64,000 nt of DNA from Pseudomonadota bacterium. GTDB lineage: Bacteria; Pseudomonadota; Gammaproteobacteria; Xanthomonadales; Xanthomonadaceae. The translations under genes were made by a program, and so were the position numbers. Shown piece after piece: positions 26,406-35,864 of this stretch (the stretch's first letter is position 1; each line of letters begins with the position of its first letter). The stretch is taken from contig JAEZYE010000009.1 of assembly GCA_023419315.1 (NCBI GenBank), forward strand, positions 1-64,000, in the 5' to 3' direction. The notes beneath the pieces are model-generated. The model did not search any database. It was given only the letters and a program-made list of their open reading frames with translations, and was not told where the DNA came from.

Positions 26406-28403
26406 TCAGCCCAGCGACTTCGCCGCTTCGATCAGCTTCTCGACCGTGATGCCGAAATGCGTGTACAGCGCATCGGCCGGCGCGGAGGCGCCGAAGCTCT
26501 CCATGCCGATCACCGCGCCGTCCAGGCCCACGTACTTGCGCCAGAAATCGGTGATGCCGGCTTCGACGGCGACGCGCTTGCGCACCGACTTCGGCAACAC
26601 CGCTTCGCGATACTCGGCCGGCTGGCGATCGAACACGTCCGTCGACGGCATCGAAACCACGCGCGTCTTGATGCCTTCGGCGTCCAGCGCGGCCTTGGCC
26701 TGCGTCGCCAGACCGACTTCCGAACCGGTCGCGATCAGGATGACGTCAGGCGCGCCGGCCGCATCGGCCAGGATGTAGCCACCGCGTGCGATGTCCGCCA
26801 CCTGCGCTTCATCGCGCGGCTGGTGCGGCAGGTTCTGGCGCGAGAACACCAGGCAGCTCGGGCCTTCGCGACGCAGGATCGCCGCCTTCCACGCCACCGC
26901 CGATTCGACCGCGTCGCACGGACGCCACACATCGTTGTTCGGGATGTAGCGCAGTGAGGCCAGGTGCTCGATCGGCTGGTGCGTCGGGCCGTCCTCGCCC
27001 AGGCCAATCGAATCGTGCGTGTACACGTGGATGCTGTGCGCCGGAATCAGCGCGCTCATGCGCACCGCATTGCGGGCGTAATCGCTGAACACCAGGAAGG
27101 TCGCATCGAACGGCACGAATCCGCCATGCAGCGCCAGGCCGTTGCTGATCGCGCTCATGCCGAATTCGCGCACGCCGTAATAGACGTAATTGGCGTTCGG
27201 ATCATCCGTGGCCACGCTCTTGCTGGCCTTCCACAGCGTGAGGTTCGAGTGCGCCAGATCGGCCGAGCCGCCGATCAGTTCAGGCAGCAGCGGCGCAAAG
27301 GTTTCGATCGCCATCTGCGAGGCCTTGCGCGAGGCGATGACCGGGCCTTCCGCCTGCAGCCTGGCGATGTAGGCATCGGCTTCGGCGATGAAGCCTTCCG
27401 GCAACTCACCCGCGCTGCGACGCTGCAGTTCGGCCGCCTGTTCCGGGAATTGCGCCGCGTACGCCTGGAAGCGCTGGCTCCACTCGTCCTCGCGCGACTG
27501 ACCGCGCGCCTGCGCATTCCATGCGTCGTAGATCGCCTGCGGCACTTCGAACGGACCGTAGTTCCAGTCCAGCGCCTGGCGCGTGGCCTCGAGCTCTTCC
27601 TTGCCCAGCGGAGCGCCGTGCGAGGATTCCTTGCCGGCCTTGTTCGGCGAACCGAAACCGATCGTGGTGCGGCAGCAGATCAGGACCGGCTTGTCCGATT
27701 TCAGTGCGGTGTCGATCGCCGCCTTGATCTCGATCGGATCGTGGCCGTTGACGTTGCGCACGACCTGCCAGCCATAGGCTTCGAAACGCGCAGGCGTGTT
27801 GTCGGTGAACCAGCCGTCAGTGTTGCCGTCGATGGAAATATGGTTGTCGTCCCAGAAGCAGACGAGCTTGTTCAGGCCCCAGGTGCCGGCCAGCGACGCG
27901 GCTTCGTGCGAGATGCCTTCCATCAGGCAGCCATCGCCCATGAACACCCAGGTGCGGTGATCGACGATGGCGTGGCCATCGCGATTGAAACGCTGTGCGA
28001 GCAGCTTCTCGGCGAGCGCGAAACCGACGGCATTGGCGAAGCCCTGGCCGAGCGGGCCGGTGGTGGTTTCCACGCCGGGCGTTTCATGGCGTTCCGGATG
28101 GCCGGCCGTCTTGCTGTGCAACTGGCGGAAGCGCTTCAGTTCGTCCAGCGGCAGGTCGTAGCCGGCCAGGTGCAGCAAGGCGTACTGCAGCATCGAGCCG
28201 TGGCCGTTGGAGAGGATGAAGCGGTCGCGGTTGAGCCAGTGCGGATTCTTCGGGCTGTGGCTCAGGTAATCGTTCCACAGCACTTCGGCGATGTCGGCCA
28301 TGCCCATGGGCATGCCGGGATGACCGGACTTGGCAGCCTCGACCGCGTCGGCGGCGAGGAAACGGATGGCGTTGGCGAGCTGGCGGCGGTTGGGCGTCGT
28401 CAT
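26406..28403 (-). CDS. tkt: Transketolase
   Basis: Thiamine-diphosphate enzyme of the pentose phosphate pathway, 665 residues from the ATG at 28403 ([16 protein letters not shown]). Landmarks are [19 protein letters not shown], the thiamine-binding [18 protein letters not shown], the [19 protein letters not shown] loop in the middle domain, and the C-terminal domain with [12 protein letters not shown]. An upstream extension of 15 codons is not supported. It supplies erythrose 4-phosphate and connects with the glycolytic genes elsewhere in the window, but it is transcribed alone. Confidence 0.95.
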   Translation of the reverse strand: MTTPNRRQLANAIRFLAADAVEAAKSGHPGMPMGMADIAEVLWNDYLSHSPKNPHWLNRDRFILSNGHGSMLQYALLHLAGYDLPLDELKRFRQLHSKTAGHPERHETPGVETTTGPLGQGFANAVGFALAEKLLAQRFNRDGHAIVDHRTWVFMGDGCLMEGISHEAASLAGTWGLNKLVCFWDDNHISIDGNTDGWFTDNTPARFEAYGWQVVRNVNGHDPIEIKAAIDTALKSDKPVLICCRTTIGFGSPNKAGKESSHGAPLGKEELEATRQALDWNYGPFEVPQAIYDAWNAQARGQSREDEWSQRFQAYAAQFPEQAAELQRRSAGELPEGFIAEADAYIARLQAEGPVIASRKASQMAIETFAPLLPELIGGSADLAHSNLTLWKASKSVATDDPNANYVYYGVREFGMSAISNGLALHGGFVPFDATFLVFSDYARNAVRMSALIPAHSIHVYTHDSIGLGEDGPTHQPIEHLASLRYIPNNDVWRPCDAVESAVAWKAAILRREGPSCLVFSRQNLPHQPRDEAQVADIARGGYILADAAGAPDVILIATGSEVGLATQAKAALDAEGIKTRVVSMPSTDVFDRQPAEYREAVLPKSVRKRVAVEAGITDFWRKYVGLDGAVIGMESFGASAPADALYTHFGITVEKLIEAAKSLG

Positions 28404-28550
28404 GGGGATCTGCGTTCGGGAAGGGCGCGCCGGAATGCGGCGCGGCATTGTCCCATAGACCCGCGGCCGGACTGAAACGCGCGTTTGCGCGTTGGCGGCC
28501 GCTTCCCTTTCCGCTCAGGCACTTGCCGGCGCAACGGGCGCACCCTCACA

Positions 28551-28575
28551 CCGCTCCGCGACAGGCGCGGAGCGG
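28551..28575 (-). terminator. Hairpin downstream of the dicarboxylate symporter gene
   Basis: Perfect 10-bp stem CCGCTCCGCG with CGCGGAGCGG and loop ACAGG, 10 bases past the symporter stop. No T-run follows on the minus strand, so termination efficiency is uncertain. Confidence 0.45.
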
Positions 28576-28584
28576 CCCGCGGAC

Positions 28585-29958
28585 TCAGGCGCGCGGCGGG
28601 TCGCCGGCCTGTTCGGTTTCGCCCTTGGACACCATCGCCGCGATGGCGATGTCGCCGGTCACGTTGAGCGTGGTCCGGCACATGTCGAGGAAATGGTTGA
28701 CGCCCAGGATCAGGCCGATGCCCTGCGGCGGAACGCCGACCATGCCGCAGATCATCGCCACCACCGGCAGCGACCCGGACGGCACGCCGGCGGTGCCGAT
28801 GCCGCCGAGGATGCAGACCAGCATCACCAGCACCTGCTGGAACAGCGTCAGTTCGACGCCGAAGAACTGCGCCAGGAAGATCACGGTGACGCCTTCGAAC
28901 AAGGCCGTGCCGTTCTGGTTTGCGGTCGCGCCGACCGTCAGCACGAAACGGGAGATCCGGCGCGGCAGGCCGAGCTTTTCTTCCGCAACGCGCAACGATG
29001 TCGGCAGCGTCGCATTGCTGGACGCGGTGGAGAACGCCAGCACCATCGCTTCCTGCGTGCCCTTGAAGAACGCCAGCGGCGAGTACCCGCCCACCGCACG
29101 CAATGCGATCGAATAGACGACGAACAGATGCAGCGCCAGCGCCAGCACCACGACGCCGACATAACTGGCCAGCTTGACCAGCAGATCCCAGCCGAACACG
29201 GCAGCGAGATCGAACATGAAGCAGAACACCGCGTATGGCGCAAGGCGGATGACCAGGCCAATCAGCGTCATCGAGACATCGAACAGGCCCTGGATGCCTT
29301 CGCGCAAAGTGTCGGTCGCCTTGCCCGGCGTGAGCACCATGCCGATGCCAAGCATCAGCGCGAAGAACATGACCGCCAGGATGGTGTTGTCCGCAGCCGC
29401 CTTGATCACGTTGTCGGGCACGATCGACAGCAGCATGTCGAGACCGCGCGGCTGTTCGTGAACGCTGGCGACAATCGTGCTGGCCCGCTGTGCGCCCTCG
29501 CTGAGCAGCTGCTGCGCGGTCGCCTGATCGATGCCGACGCCGGGCTTCAGCCAGTTCACCAGCAACAATCCCAGCACCACCGCGATCGATGACATCAGTA
29601 CGGTGTAGCCAAGCGTGCGCCAACCCACGCGACCGAAGGCGCGGATGTCGCCCATCTCGGACACGCCGACCACCAGCGCCGAGAACAGCAGCGGCACCAC
29701 CAGCATGAAGATCAGGTTGAGGAACAGTTGCCCGATCGGATCGGTGATGTAGCCGGTGATCAGCTGCACCCAGGACTGGCATTGCCAAGGCTGCACGGCC
29801 GCATCGACGGCACACATGGCGGCGTTCGCACCCGCGACGCTGTGATCGCCCAGGCCGGTCGCATAGACCAGCAGCCCCAGCAGGAGTCCGGCCGCAAAGC
29901 CGATCGCCATTTTCCAGTGCAGCGGGAGCTTTTGCTTGGCGGTCGGAGCTTCGGTCAT
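28585..29958 (-). CDS. Dicarboxylate/amino acid:cation symporter (DAACS family)
   Basis: Inner-membrane symporter of 457 residues taking up C4-dicarboxylates or glutamate/aspartate with protons or sodium. The DAACS features are present: the serine-rich SSNATLPTSL loop (hairpin HP1), the NQNGTALFEGV motif (TM7), TAGVPSGSL (HP2) and NVTGDIAIAAM (TM8). The variant GTALFEG and the length are closer to GltP/DctA in general than to a single substrate class. It stands alone between tkt and the Bat operon. Confidence 0.88.
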   Translation of the reverse strand: MTEAPTAKQKLPLHWKMAIGFAAGLLLGLLVYATGLGDHSVAGANAAMCAVDAAVQPWQCQSWVQLITGYITDPIGQLFLNLIFMLVVPLLFSALVVGVSEMGDIRAFGRVGWRTLGYTVLMSSIAVVLGLLLVNWLKPGVGIDQATAQQLLSEGAQRASTIVASVHEQPRGLDMLLSIVPDNVIKAAADNTILAVMFFALMLGIGMVLTPGKATDTLREGIQGLFDVSMTLIGLVIRLAPYAVFCFMFDLAAVFGWDLLVKLASYVGVVVLALALHLFVVYSIALRAVGGYSPLAFFKGTQEAMVLAFSTASSNATLPTSLRVAEEKLGLPRRISRFVLTVGATANQNGTALFEGVTVIFLAQFFGVELTLFQQVLVMLVCILGGIGTAGVPSGSLPVVAMICGMVGVPPQGIGLILGVNHFLDMCRTTLNVTGDIAIAAMVSKGETEQAGDPPRA

Positions 29959-30030
29959 CGGGCGCAGCCTGCGAAAAGAAGCGGCGAGCTTAGCAAACCC
30001 GCCTGCCGCCTCCGTTGTGCTGCGCAGCGC

Positions 30031-31713
30031 TCAAGTCTCGGGATACAAGGGCGGCAGCGGTTCCCGATGCACATTCGCGGACTCGCGCCAGCGCGGTCCT
30101 TCGGCGAACGCCCGACGCAGGGCCGCTCGCGCGGCGGTGCCGTCGCCGTCGGCCCAGCGCGCGCGACGCAACGCATCCAATGCGTCGCGCTGTTCTCCGG
30201 ATGCCAGACGTGACATCAAATCGTCCAGATCACGAGCCGGCGGGCTCGCCATGGCGCGGAGGATTTCGGCGACTTCATCGAGGCTGCCCGTGTCGAGCGC
30301 ACGCTTGAGCTCGACGCGGCTGCGAACACCGGCATGCGATGGATGCCGCGGGCCGGGTTCCGGTGTCGCCAGCACGCGTTTCGTGGCGCGATGGCGTAGC
30401 GCCCACAGCAGCGTGATCAGCCAGAGCGCCGCGAATCCGACGGCGATCCAGCGCCACGTATTCGATGCGCCCGCAGCGTGCGAAACCGGCATGCTCAATG
30501 CGTCCCCGGCCACGCCGGCGGATGGGCGCGACGGCGCCGCGGCGGCCGGGAGTGAGGGATTGGCCGCGCCCGTGGCATCGACCTGCAGCGGCAGATCGGG
30601 AAGGCTGGCCACGCGCGCCTGTCCGCTCTGCACGTCCCACCACGGTACCCGCAGGCCGCGCAGCAGCAGACGACCGGGCTGGTCGGGCACCACCGCATAG
30701 CGCTGCGTCCACTTCACCTGGGGCGTGCCATTGACGAAGGTTTCGTCGTACTGCACCGGTTCGGCGAATACCTGTGCGCCTGCGATCGCCGGCGCGGGAA
30801 TCTGCGGCAACTGCGCCTGGGTCGCGCCGAGCGCCACGCCTTCCACGGTGACGGTGGCGGAGCCGCCGGCCGCCAGCGAAGACGGCGCACTCACGTAACG
30901 AAGGCGCAGGTCACGCAGCGGCAGCCACGGCTGCGCCGCCTGCGCGGGCTGCGCTCGGACGGTGAGCGTACGCGCGGGACCCGCCGCACGCAGTTCGCGA
31001 CCGTTGCCGCCCATCAGATCATCGAACCAACCGCCAGCGCCGCGCCCCTTGAAGCGCGGGCCGGGCAAGGCCAGCGCGCCACTGCGTTCGGGCACCAGCA
31101 GATAGCGCCGTTCCACCCAGTTGTAGCGGCGTCCATTGAGGTCGCTGCTGCCCTGTACGTCTTCGCCCACTTTCTGCAGCATCGCGCCATCGGGCGGATC
31201 CTGCGTGATCACGCCCGACACCAGCGGCACCGCGTAGAACAGCCGCAAGGTGACGCCGACGCTCTGCTGCACGTACGGACGGCTGTCATCCACTTCCGTT
31301 TCCAGGAACAGATCCGCATTGCCGGCCCGCGTTCCCATGGGCGCGGCGGGCCGCACGGTCAACGGAATCGGCAGCATGCGTTCGCCGCCGACGAGCAATT
31401 CCGGAATGCGCAGGTTGCCTGCACGCTTGGGTTCAAGCACGAGTTCGAAGATCGTCTGGCTGCTCGATTGGCCATTGACGATCTGCACGGAACGCCGACT
31501 GCTCTGATCGACGAGATCGAAATCCGCCATCAGCGGTGTCAGATCCGGGGAGGCGTTGGCGTGAGTCGTGGCAATCGTCAGCGTGAACGATTCACCGAGA
31601 TCCACTGGGTTGCGATCGATCTTCGCCTGGACCTGCGCCCACAGTGGCGATGCGAGGCAGAGGCCGAGCAGCAATGCGACGCCACGCAGGCGATGCGCGA
31701 TGAGTGTGATCAT
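30031..31713 (-). CDS. batD: BatD-like oxygen-tolerance protein
   Basis: Exported protein of 560 residues. The signal peptide (VALLLGLCLASPLWA) precedes repeated beta-sandwich domains rich in LTLRVRA patterns, typical of BatD. One membrane helix (about 435-455) comes before a cytoplasmic tail with a helical segment (LDTGSLDEVAEILRAM and the DALRRARWADGDGTAARAALRRAF stretch). It starts inside the stop of the BatB/C gene (ATGA). The Bat system is described as supporting stress or oxygen tolerance; its exact action is not established. Confidence 0.82.
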   Translation of the reverse strand: MITLIAHRLRGVALLLGLCLASPLWAQVQAKIDRNPVDLGESFTLTIATTHANASPDLTPLMADFDLVDQSSRRSVQIVNGQSSSQTIFELVLEPKRAGNLRIPELLVGGERMLPIPLTVRPAAPMGTRAGNADLFLETEVDDSRPYVQQSVGVTLRLFYAVPLVSGVITQDPPDGAMLQKVGEDVQGSSDLNGRRYNWVERRYLLVPERSGALALPGPRFKGRGAGGWFDDLMGGNGRELRAAGPARTLTVRAQPAQAAQPWLPLRDLRLRYVSAPSSLAAGGSATVTVEGVALGATQAQLPQIPAPAIAGAQVFAEPVQYDETFVNGTPQVKWTQRYAVVPDQPGRLLLRGLRVPWWDVQSGQARVASLPDLPLQVDATGAANPSLPAAAAPSRPSAGVAGDALSMPVSHAAGASNTWRWIAVGFAALWLITLLWALRHRATKRVLATPEPGPRHPSHAGVRSRVELKRALDTGSLDEVAEILRAMASPPARDLDDLMSRLASGEQRDALDALRRARWADGDGTAARAALRRAFAEGPRWRESANVHREPLPPLYPET

Positions 31714-33479
31714 TTTCCTTCCCTCGCGCGACGTTCGTGTTCGAGCTGGAACTTGGCCTTCAACAAGCCGCCCGGGTCATCCGGCACGCGCTTGAGCCAG
31801 GCTTCCAGCGCTTGCCGGCGCTCGCGCTGTTCCGGCGTTTCCTGCGCCAGTGCCTGCGCTCGCGCCTCTTCCTGCGTCGGTTGTCGTTTGCCTTGCCGTG
31901 CAAGCGCCTGGCGCATGCGCTCGCGCTGCGCGGCGTCAGCGGCCTGTTGCGCACCTGCGTCCGGGGTCCGGACCGGTGGCGTCCCGCCGCGCGATGGCGA
32001 GGCAGACGGCGGCGTTTTTCCTGGCGGTTCCGCAGCGGGCGGCGATTGCGGAGGATTGGCGGGTGTCGGCGGTGACTCGCGTGCGGGCTTCGCTCCGTTC
32101 TCAGGAGGATTCGACGGCGACGCCTGGTTTCCGCCGCTGTTGTTGTTCTGTCCGGATTGGCCTTGTCCCTTGCCTTGCGACTGCGACTGCGATTGCCGGC
32201 GCGCACGCTCGACCGCCGTGCGATTGGCGATCGCATCCTGCATCGCCGGCCGCTGCGCGAGTGCGGCGTCGTATGCGGCAATGGCCTCGTCGTAGCGGCC
32301 CTGCTTCGCCAGCGCGTTGCCCAGGTTGTAGAGCGCTTCGGGAGTGCGCTGGCCCCGGAACGCCTGTTCCGCCTTCGCGTAGTCGCCTTCGCGATAGGCT
32401 CGCGCGCCCTGCTCGATGCGGTCGTGCGCACGCTGGTCTTCGCGTTTCCACCACGTGCTTTCCTGCGCCTGCGACGGCAACGTCCACAACAATGCGCAGC
32501 CGGCCAACAGCCATGGCGCGGCGCCGCGGCGGAACGCCAGCAAGGCCAGCAACATCAGCGGTGGCAGCAACCAGAATCCTTCGTCGAGCCAGACCGTCCG
32601 CTGGCCCCCACCGCCGGATTCGGCCTGCAGGCTTTGCGGGTCCAGCACGCGCACTGCGATCAGATCGTCGTCTTCGCGCGCCAGCGGTGCGTAGCGTCCG
32701 CCGCCGCGCGCGGCCAGTGCACGCAGCGATGCTTCGTCCAGGTTCGCGCGTCCCAGTGATCCATCCGGCCGCTGGAAGGCCGAGCCGGTGACCGTGCCCA
32801 ACCCGATCGCGGACACGCGCACGCCCTGCGCCGCGGCCTGTGCAGCCGCGGCCTGCGCGGCGCTGTCGGCATGATCGGTCATCAACAACACATCGCCCTT
32901 GCTGAAGCCCGCCTGCTGCAGCAACCGGGTCGCGTGTTCGATTGCGCGATCAGCGCGTTGGCCATCGACCGGCATGACGTCCGGCGCGAGTGCGTCGAGG
33001 AACAGGGCCACGTTGGCAGCATCGTCCGTCAGCGGCGCGACGGTGAATGCGTCATCCGCGAATGCGATCAAGCCCACTTGTCCGCCCTGCCTGTCACGCA
33101 GCAGCGTGGCCAGTTTCGCGCGCGCGCGCAGCAGGCGCGAAGGGGGAAGATCACCCGCGTTTGTCGCGCTCGACAGATCCAGTGCAATCACCAGCGGCGC
33201 GCGTTGATCCCACAGGGCCTGTTCGCCGCGCCGCCAGCTGGGACCGGCCAGTGCGATGATCGCGAGCGCGACCGCAAGTGAGGCGACGAGCGCAGGCCAG
33301 AGACGGCGCCGGCCCGGCTCCACGAGCAGATGTGGCAGCAAATGCGGATCCACGACGTTGCGCCAGGCATTCGCGCTGCGGCCACGCCGCCACCACCACC
33401 ACAGCAAGGGCGGCAGCGCGAGCAGGCCCCACAGCATCTGCGGCCGCAACAGATGGAAGGCTTCGATCCACGCGCTCAT
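31710..33479 (-). CDS. BatB/BatC-like fusion: VWA domain plus TPR and low-complexity tail
   Basis: Protein of 589 residues from the ATG at 33479, which overlaps the batA stop by 4 bases. Two N-terminal helices, then a von Willebrand A domain. The MIDAS start reads ALDLSSAT, where the family has DxSxS (usually DLSGSM); the second serine is replaced by Ala. A membrane helix near residue 305 follows, then TPR-like repeats (GDYAKAEQAFRG, YNLGNALAKQGRYDEAIAAYDAALAQRP). The C-terminal 150 residues are Pro/Gln/Gly-rich and then strongly charged helices. This joins BatB (VWA) to BatC (TPR), a fusion known in proteobacteria. Confidence 0.82.
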   Translation of the reverse strand: MSAWIEAFHLLRPQMLWGLLALPPLLWWWWRRGRSANAWRNVVDPHLLPHLLVEPGRRRLWPALVASLAVALAIIALAGPSWRRGEQALWDQRAPLVIALDLSSATNAGDLPPSRLLRARAKLATLLRDRQGGQVGLIAFADDAFTVAPLTDDAANVALFLDALAPDVMPVDGQRADRAIEHATRLLQQAGFSKGDVLLMTDHADSAAQAAAAQAAAQGVRVSAIGLGTVTGSAFQRPDGSLGRANLDEASLRALAARGGGRYAPLAREDDDLIAVRVLDPQSLQAESGGGGQRTVWLDEGFWLLPPLMLLALLAFRRGAAPWLLAGCALLWTLPSQAQESTWWKREDQRAHDRIEQGARAYREGDYAKAEQAFRGQRTPEALYNLGNALAKQGRYDEAIAAYDAALAQRPAMQDAIANRTAVERARRQSQSQSQGKGQGQSGQNNNSGGNQASPSNPPENGAKPARESPPTPANPPQSPPAAEPPGKTPPSASPSRGGTPPVRTPDAGAQQAADAAQRERMRQALARQGKRQPTQEEARAQALAQETPEQRERRQALEAWLKRVPDDPGGLLKAKFQLEHERRAREGK

Positions 33480-34498
33480 GCGCGTCGCCTCGGCCACAGG
33501 AAGGCAAGCAGCGCCATCAGCATCGCCGCAGCCAGTGCCCAGTGGTAGCGCTCCACGCGCGGGCGCACGGATTCGCCCTGGATCTGCACCGGCTCGATGC
33601 GATCAAGGGCCGCGTAGATGCCTGCCAGCTGTTCGATGTCGCGCGCCCGGAAGAACTGGCCGCCGGTCTTCTCGGCAATCCGGCGCAACGTGGTTTCGTC
33701 GATTTCGTCTTCGCCGCCACCGGGCAACGGCAAAGGCACACCGAAGATCGATGCGCTGCCGGATCCGCCGAAGGCGATCGTGTGCACACGCACGCCGGTC
33801 TGCTGGGCAAGATCCGCCGCCTTGTCCGGATCCAGCAGACCGGCGGTGTTGACGCCGTCGGTCAGCAGGATCAGCACGCGCTGGCTGGGCGGCTGGTTCG
33901 ACAGCCGCTTCACCGCCAGTCCGATGGCATCACCGAGTGCGGTTTCGCGACCGGCCAGTCCGGCGACGCTGTCGCGCAATTGCTCGCGCACGCTTTCGCG
34001 ATCCAGCGTCAACGGCGTCAGCGCATACGCACGCTGGCCGAACACCAGCAGCCCGACGCGATCACCGGCGCGCCGATCAAGAAAGTCCGCCAGCACCGCC
34101 TTGGCGGCGGTCAGACGATCCACGACGGCCCCGCCCAGCGCCATGTCGGTTTCGCTCATGCTTCCGGACAGATCCACCGCCAGCATCAGATCGCGACCGC
34201 TCTGCGGCGGCGAAACGATCTCGCCGAAGCTCTGCGGCCGCGCCGCGGCGACGCAGAGCAGCGCCCAGGCCAGCCAGGCGAGCCAGGGAAAGCCGCGCCG
34301 ATGCACGACCGAATGCGTCTGCGCGATCTCGTCGAGCCGCGTGCCGTAGGGCACGCGCAACGCCGCGCCCCGGGTGCGTCGTGCTGGCAACAGGGCGCGG
34401 GCCAGCCACGGCAGCGGCAATGCCAGCAGCGCCCACGGCCACGCCAGTCCAGCGAAAGCGTCACGCCATGCGAGCAGCCAAGAAGCGTCCGGCATCAT
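33476..34498 (-). CDS. batA: BatA-like VWA-domain membrane protein
   Basis: Protein of 340 residues; the ATG at 34498 overlaps the DUF4381 stop. N-terminal membrane helices precede a von Willebrand A domain with an intact MIDAS: DLSGSMSETD, then the threonine of GRETALGDAIGLAV and LLTDGVNTAG. A C-terminal membrane helix ends in WPRRRA, so the VWA domain is held between two anchors. BatA is thought to act as a metal-dependent binding partner in the MoxR/Bat chaperone-like complex. The longer frame up to 34660 has arginine-rich shadow composition and is rejected. Confidence 0.87.
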   Translation of the reverse strand: MMPDASWLLAWRDAFAGLAWPWALLALPLPWLARALLPARRTRGAALRVPYGTRLDEIAQTHSVVHRRGFPWLAWLAWALLCVAAARPQSFGEIVSPPQSGRDLMLAVDLSGSMSETDMALGGAVVDRLTAAKAVLADFLDRRAGDRVGLLVFGQRAYALTPLTLDRESVREQLRDSVAGLAGRETALGDAIGLAVKRLSNQPPSQRVLILLTDGVNTAGLLDPDKAADLAQQTGVRVHTIAFGGSGSASIFGVPLPLPGGGEDEIDETTLRRIAEKTGGQFFRARDIEQLAGIYAALDRIEPVQIQGESVRPRVERYHWALAAAMLMALLAFLWPRRRA

Positions 34499-34947
34499 CG
34501 CTGCGCCGCCATCAATTCGAGGAAGCGGCGTCTGGCGATCGCGCGCACGCGCTCGACCGCATCGGCGTCGACGCGGGTACGGAATGCGCCGTCCAGCAAC
34601 ACGCGTCCATCGCCGTGCGAGAAGCGGCCGGCCTGATCGCCGTCCAGGAATCGCAACCATTCATCGCCCTGGAAGCGATCCGCCTTCGCATCCACGCCAC
34701 GCGCCGCGCGGCGCAACAGATCCGACATGGCCGCGATCTGTTCGGTGGGAGCCAGCCCCTCCGTTGTCCTGTCGAACCAGCCTGTCCAGCGGCGCAGCCG
34801 ACGCTTGCGCGCCCCGCGCCACCCGACAAGCATCGCCAGAACCAGTACGAGCACGCCCGCCACGATCCACCAGCCGGGCGCAGGCGGCCACCAATCGGGG
34901 GAGGCGGGAACGTGCACATCGCGCAGGACGATCCGGGACGGGTCCAT
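34495..34947 (-). CDS. DUF4381 membrane protein of the Bat operon
   Basis: Small protein of 150 residues with one membrane helix (about 26-44, GWWIVAGVLVLVLAMLVGW) followed by a basic juxtamembrane stretch (RGARKRRLRRW) and a cytoplasmic helical domain (TEQIAAMSDLLRRAA). Its N-terminal PASPDWWPPAPGWWI pattern is typical of DUF4381, which occurs between DUF58 and batA in many genomes. Its stop overlaps the batA start by 4 bases. Precise function unknown. Confidence 0.82.
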   Translation of the reverse strand: MDPSRIVLRDVHVPASPDWWPPAPGWWIVAGVLVLVLAMLVGWRGARKRRLRRWTGWFDRTTEGLAPTEQIAAMSDLLRRAARGVDAKADRFQGDEWLRFLDGDQAGRFSHGDGRVLLDGAFRTRVDADAVERVRAIARRRFLELMAAQR

Positions 34948-35853
34948 TCACGCCACCTGCGGTTGCGCGCGCGCGATCAGCGGCAGCCAGGCATCGCTCG
35001 CAGCATCACCTTGCAATGCATGCACGCGCACGCCACGGCCGGGCAGCGTACTCAATGCCGCTTCGACCGGCGTGCCGAACACCTGCTGCCATCGGTTGCG
35101 CTGTGACGCGTCGGCCAGGTCCAGCTCGAAACGGCGTCCGTCGCCCATGAATGGCAACACGGCATGCGGCGGCGATGTTTCCAGAGCATCGACCAGCAGC
35201 AGCAGGACGACCTCGTGATGCGCGGCCCAGCGCGTCCATGCGGAGGCATCCATCGATGCGACGCTCTGCGGATCTGCCAGAACGATCATCCGTGAACCCG
35301 GCCGCAGCAGGCGGCCGGCGCTTTCCAGCGCATGTGCCAGTCCCGCATCTTCCACCGGCGGCTGGGAGTACCAGCGCACCAGCGCATCCAGCACGCGCAG
35401 CGCACCGCGCGGACCGGAGGCCGGCGCAACCGGTGGATCGATGCGGCTGCCGCGCAGCGCGGCGACGCGATCACCGTCGCGCACGGCATTCCACACCGCG
35501 ACTGCACCCGCCCGCGCGGCCTGCACCGACTTGAAGCGGACGCGGGTGCCGAAATAGAGCGGTGGCGCGGTATCGGCGACGATCAGGCTCAGTCGCTCGC
35601 GTTCGGCCTGGAAGAGCTTGGTGTGGGTGCGGCCGCTGCGCGCCGTCAGGCGCCAGTCGATGTGGCGGACATCGTCCCCCGCGACGTACTCGCGCGACTC
35701 CGCGTATTCCATGCCGCGTCCGCGCAGGCTGGACGCCGCCGGACCGGTGACGGAATGCCGCCCCTGTCGGGCCGGTGGCCGTCGCTGCGCGGTGGCGCGC
35801 AGTGCGATCAACTCGGGCAGAGTGGGCGCGACGCCATTGCCGTCCACCGACAT
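34948..35853 (-). CDS. DUF58 protein
   Basis: Cytoplasmic protein of 301 residues with the DUF58 core GRGMEYAESREYVAGDDVRHIDWRLTARSGR and the linked LFQAERE segment. A VWA-like fold is expected for the rest, but no membrane helix is visible here. It lies between moxR and DUF4381; the stop and the next start are adjacent (TGAATG on the minus strand). DUF58 proteins co-occur with MoxR ATPases and are thought to recruit or regulate them. Confidence 0.85.
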   Translation of the reverse strand: MSVDGNGVAPTLPELIALRATAQRRPPARQGRHSVTGPAASSLRGRGMEYAESREYVAGDDVRHIDWRLTARSGRTHTKLFQAERERLSLIVADTAPPLYFGTRVRFKSVQAARAGAVAVWNAVRDGDRVAALRGSRIDPPVAPASGPRGALRVLDALVRWYSQPPVEDAGLAHALESAGRLLRPGSRMIVLADPQSVASMDASAWTRWAAHHEVVLLLLVDALETSPPHAVLPFMGDGRRFELDLADASQRNRWQQVFGTPVEAALSTLPGRGVRVHALQGDAASDAWLPLIARAQPQVA

Positions 35854-35864
35854 GCTCGCGTTCC

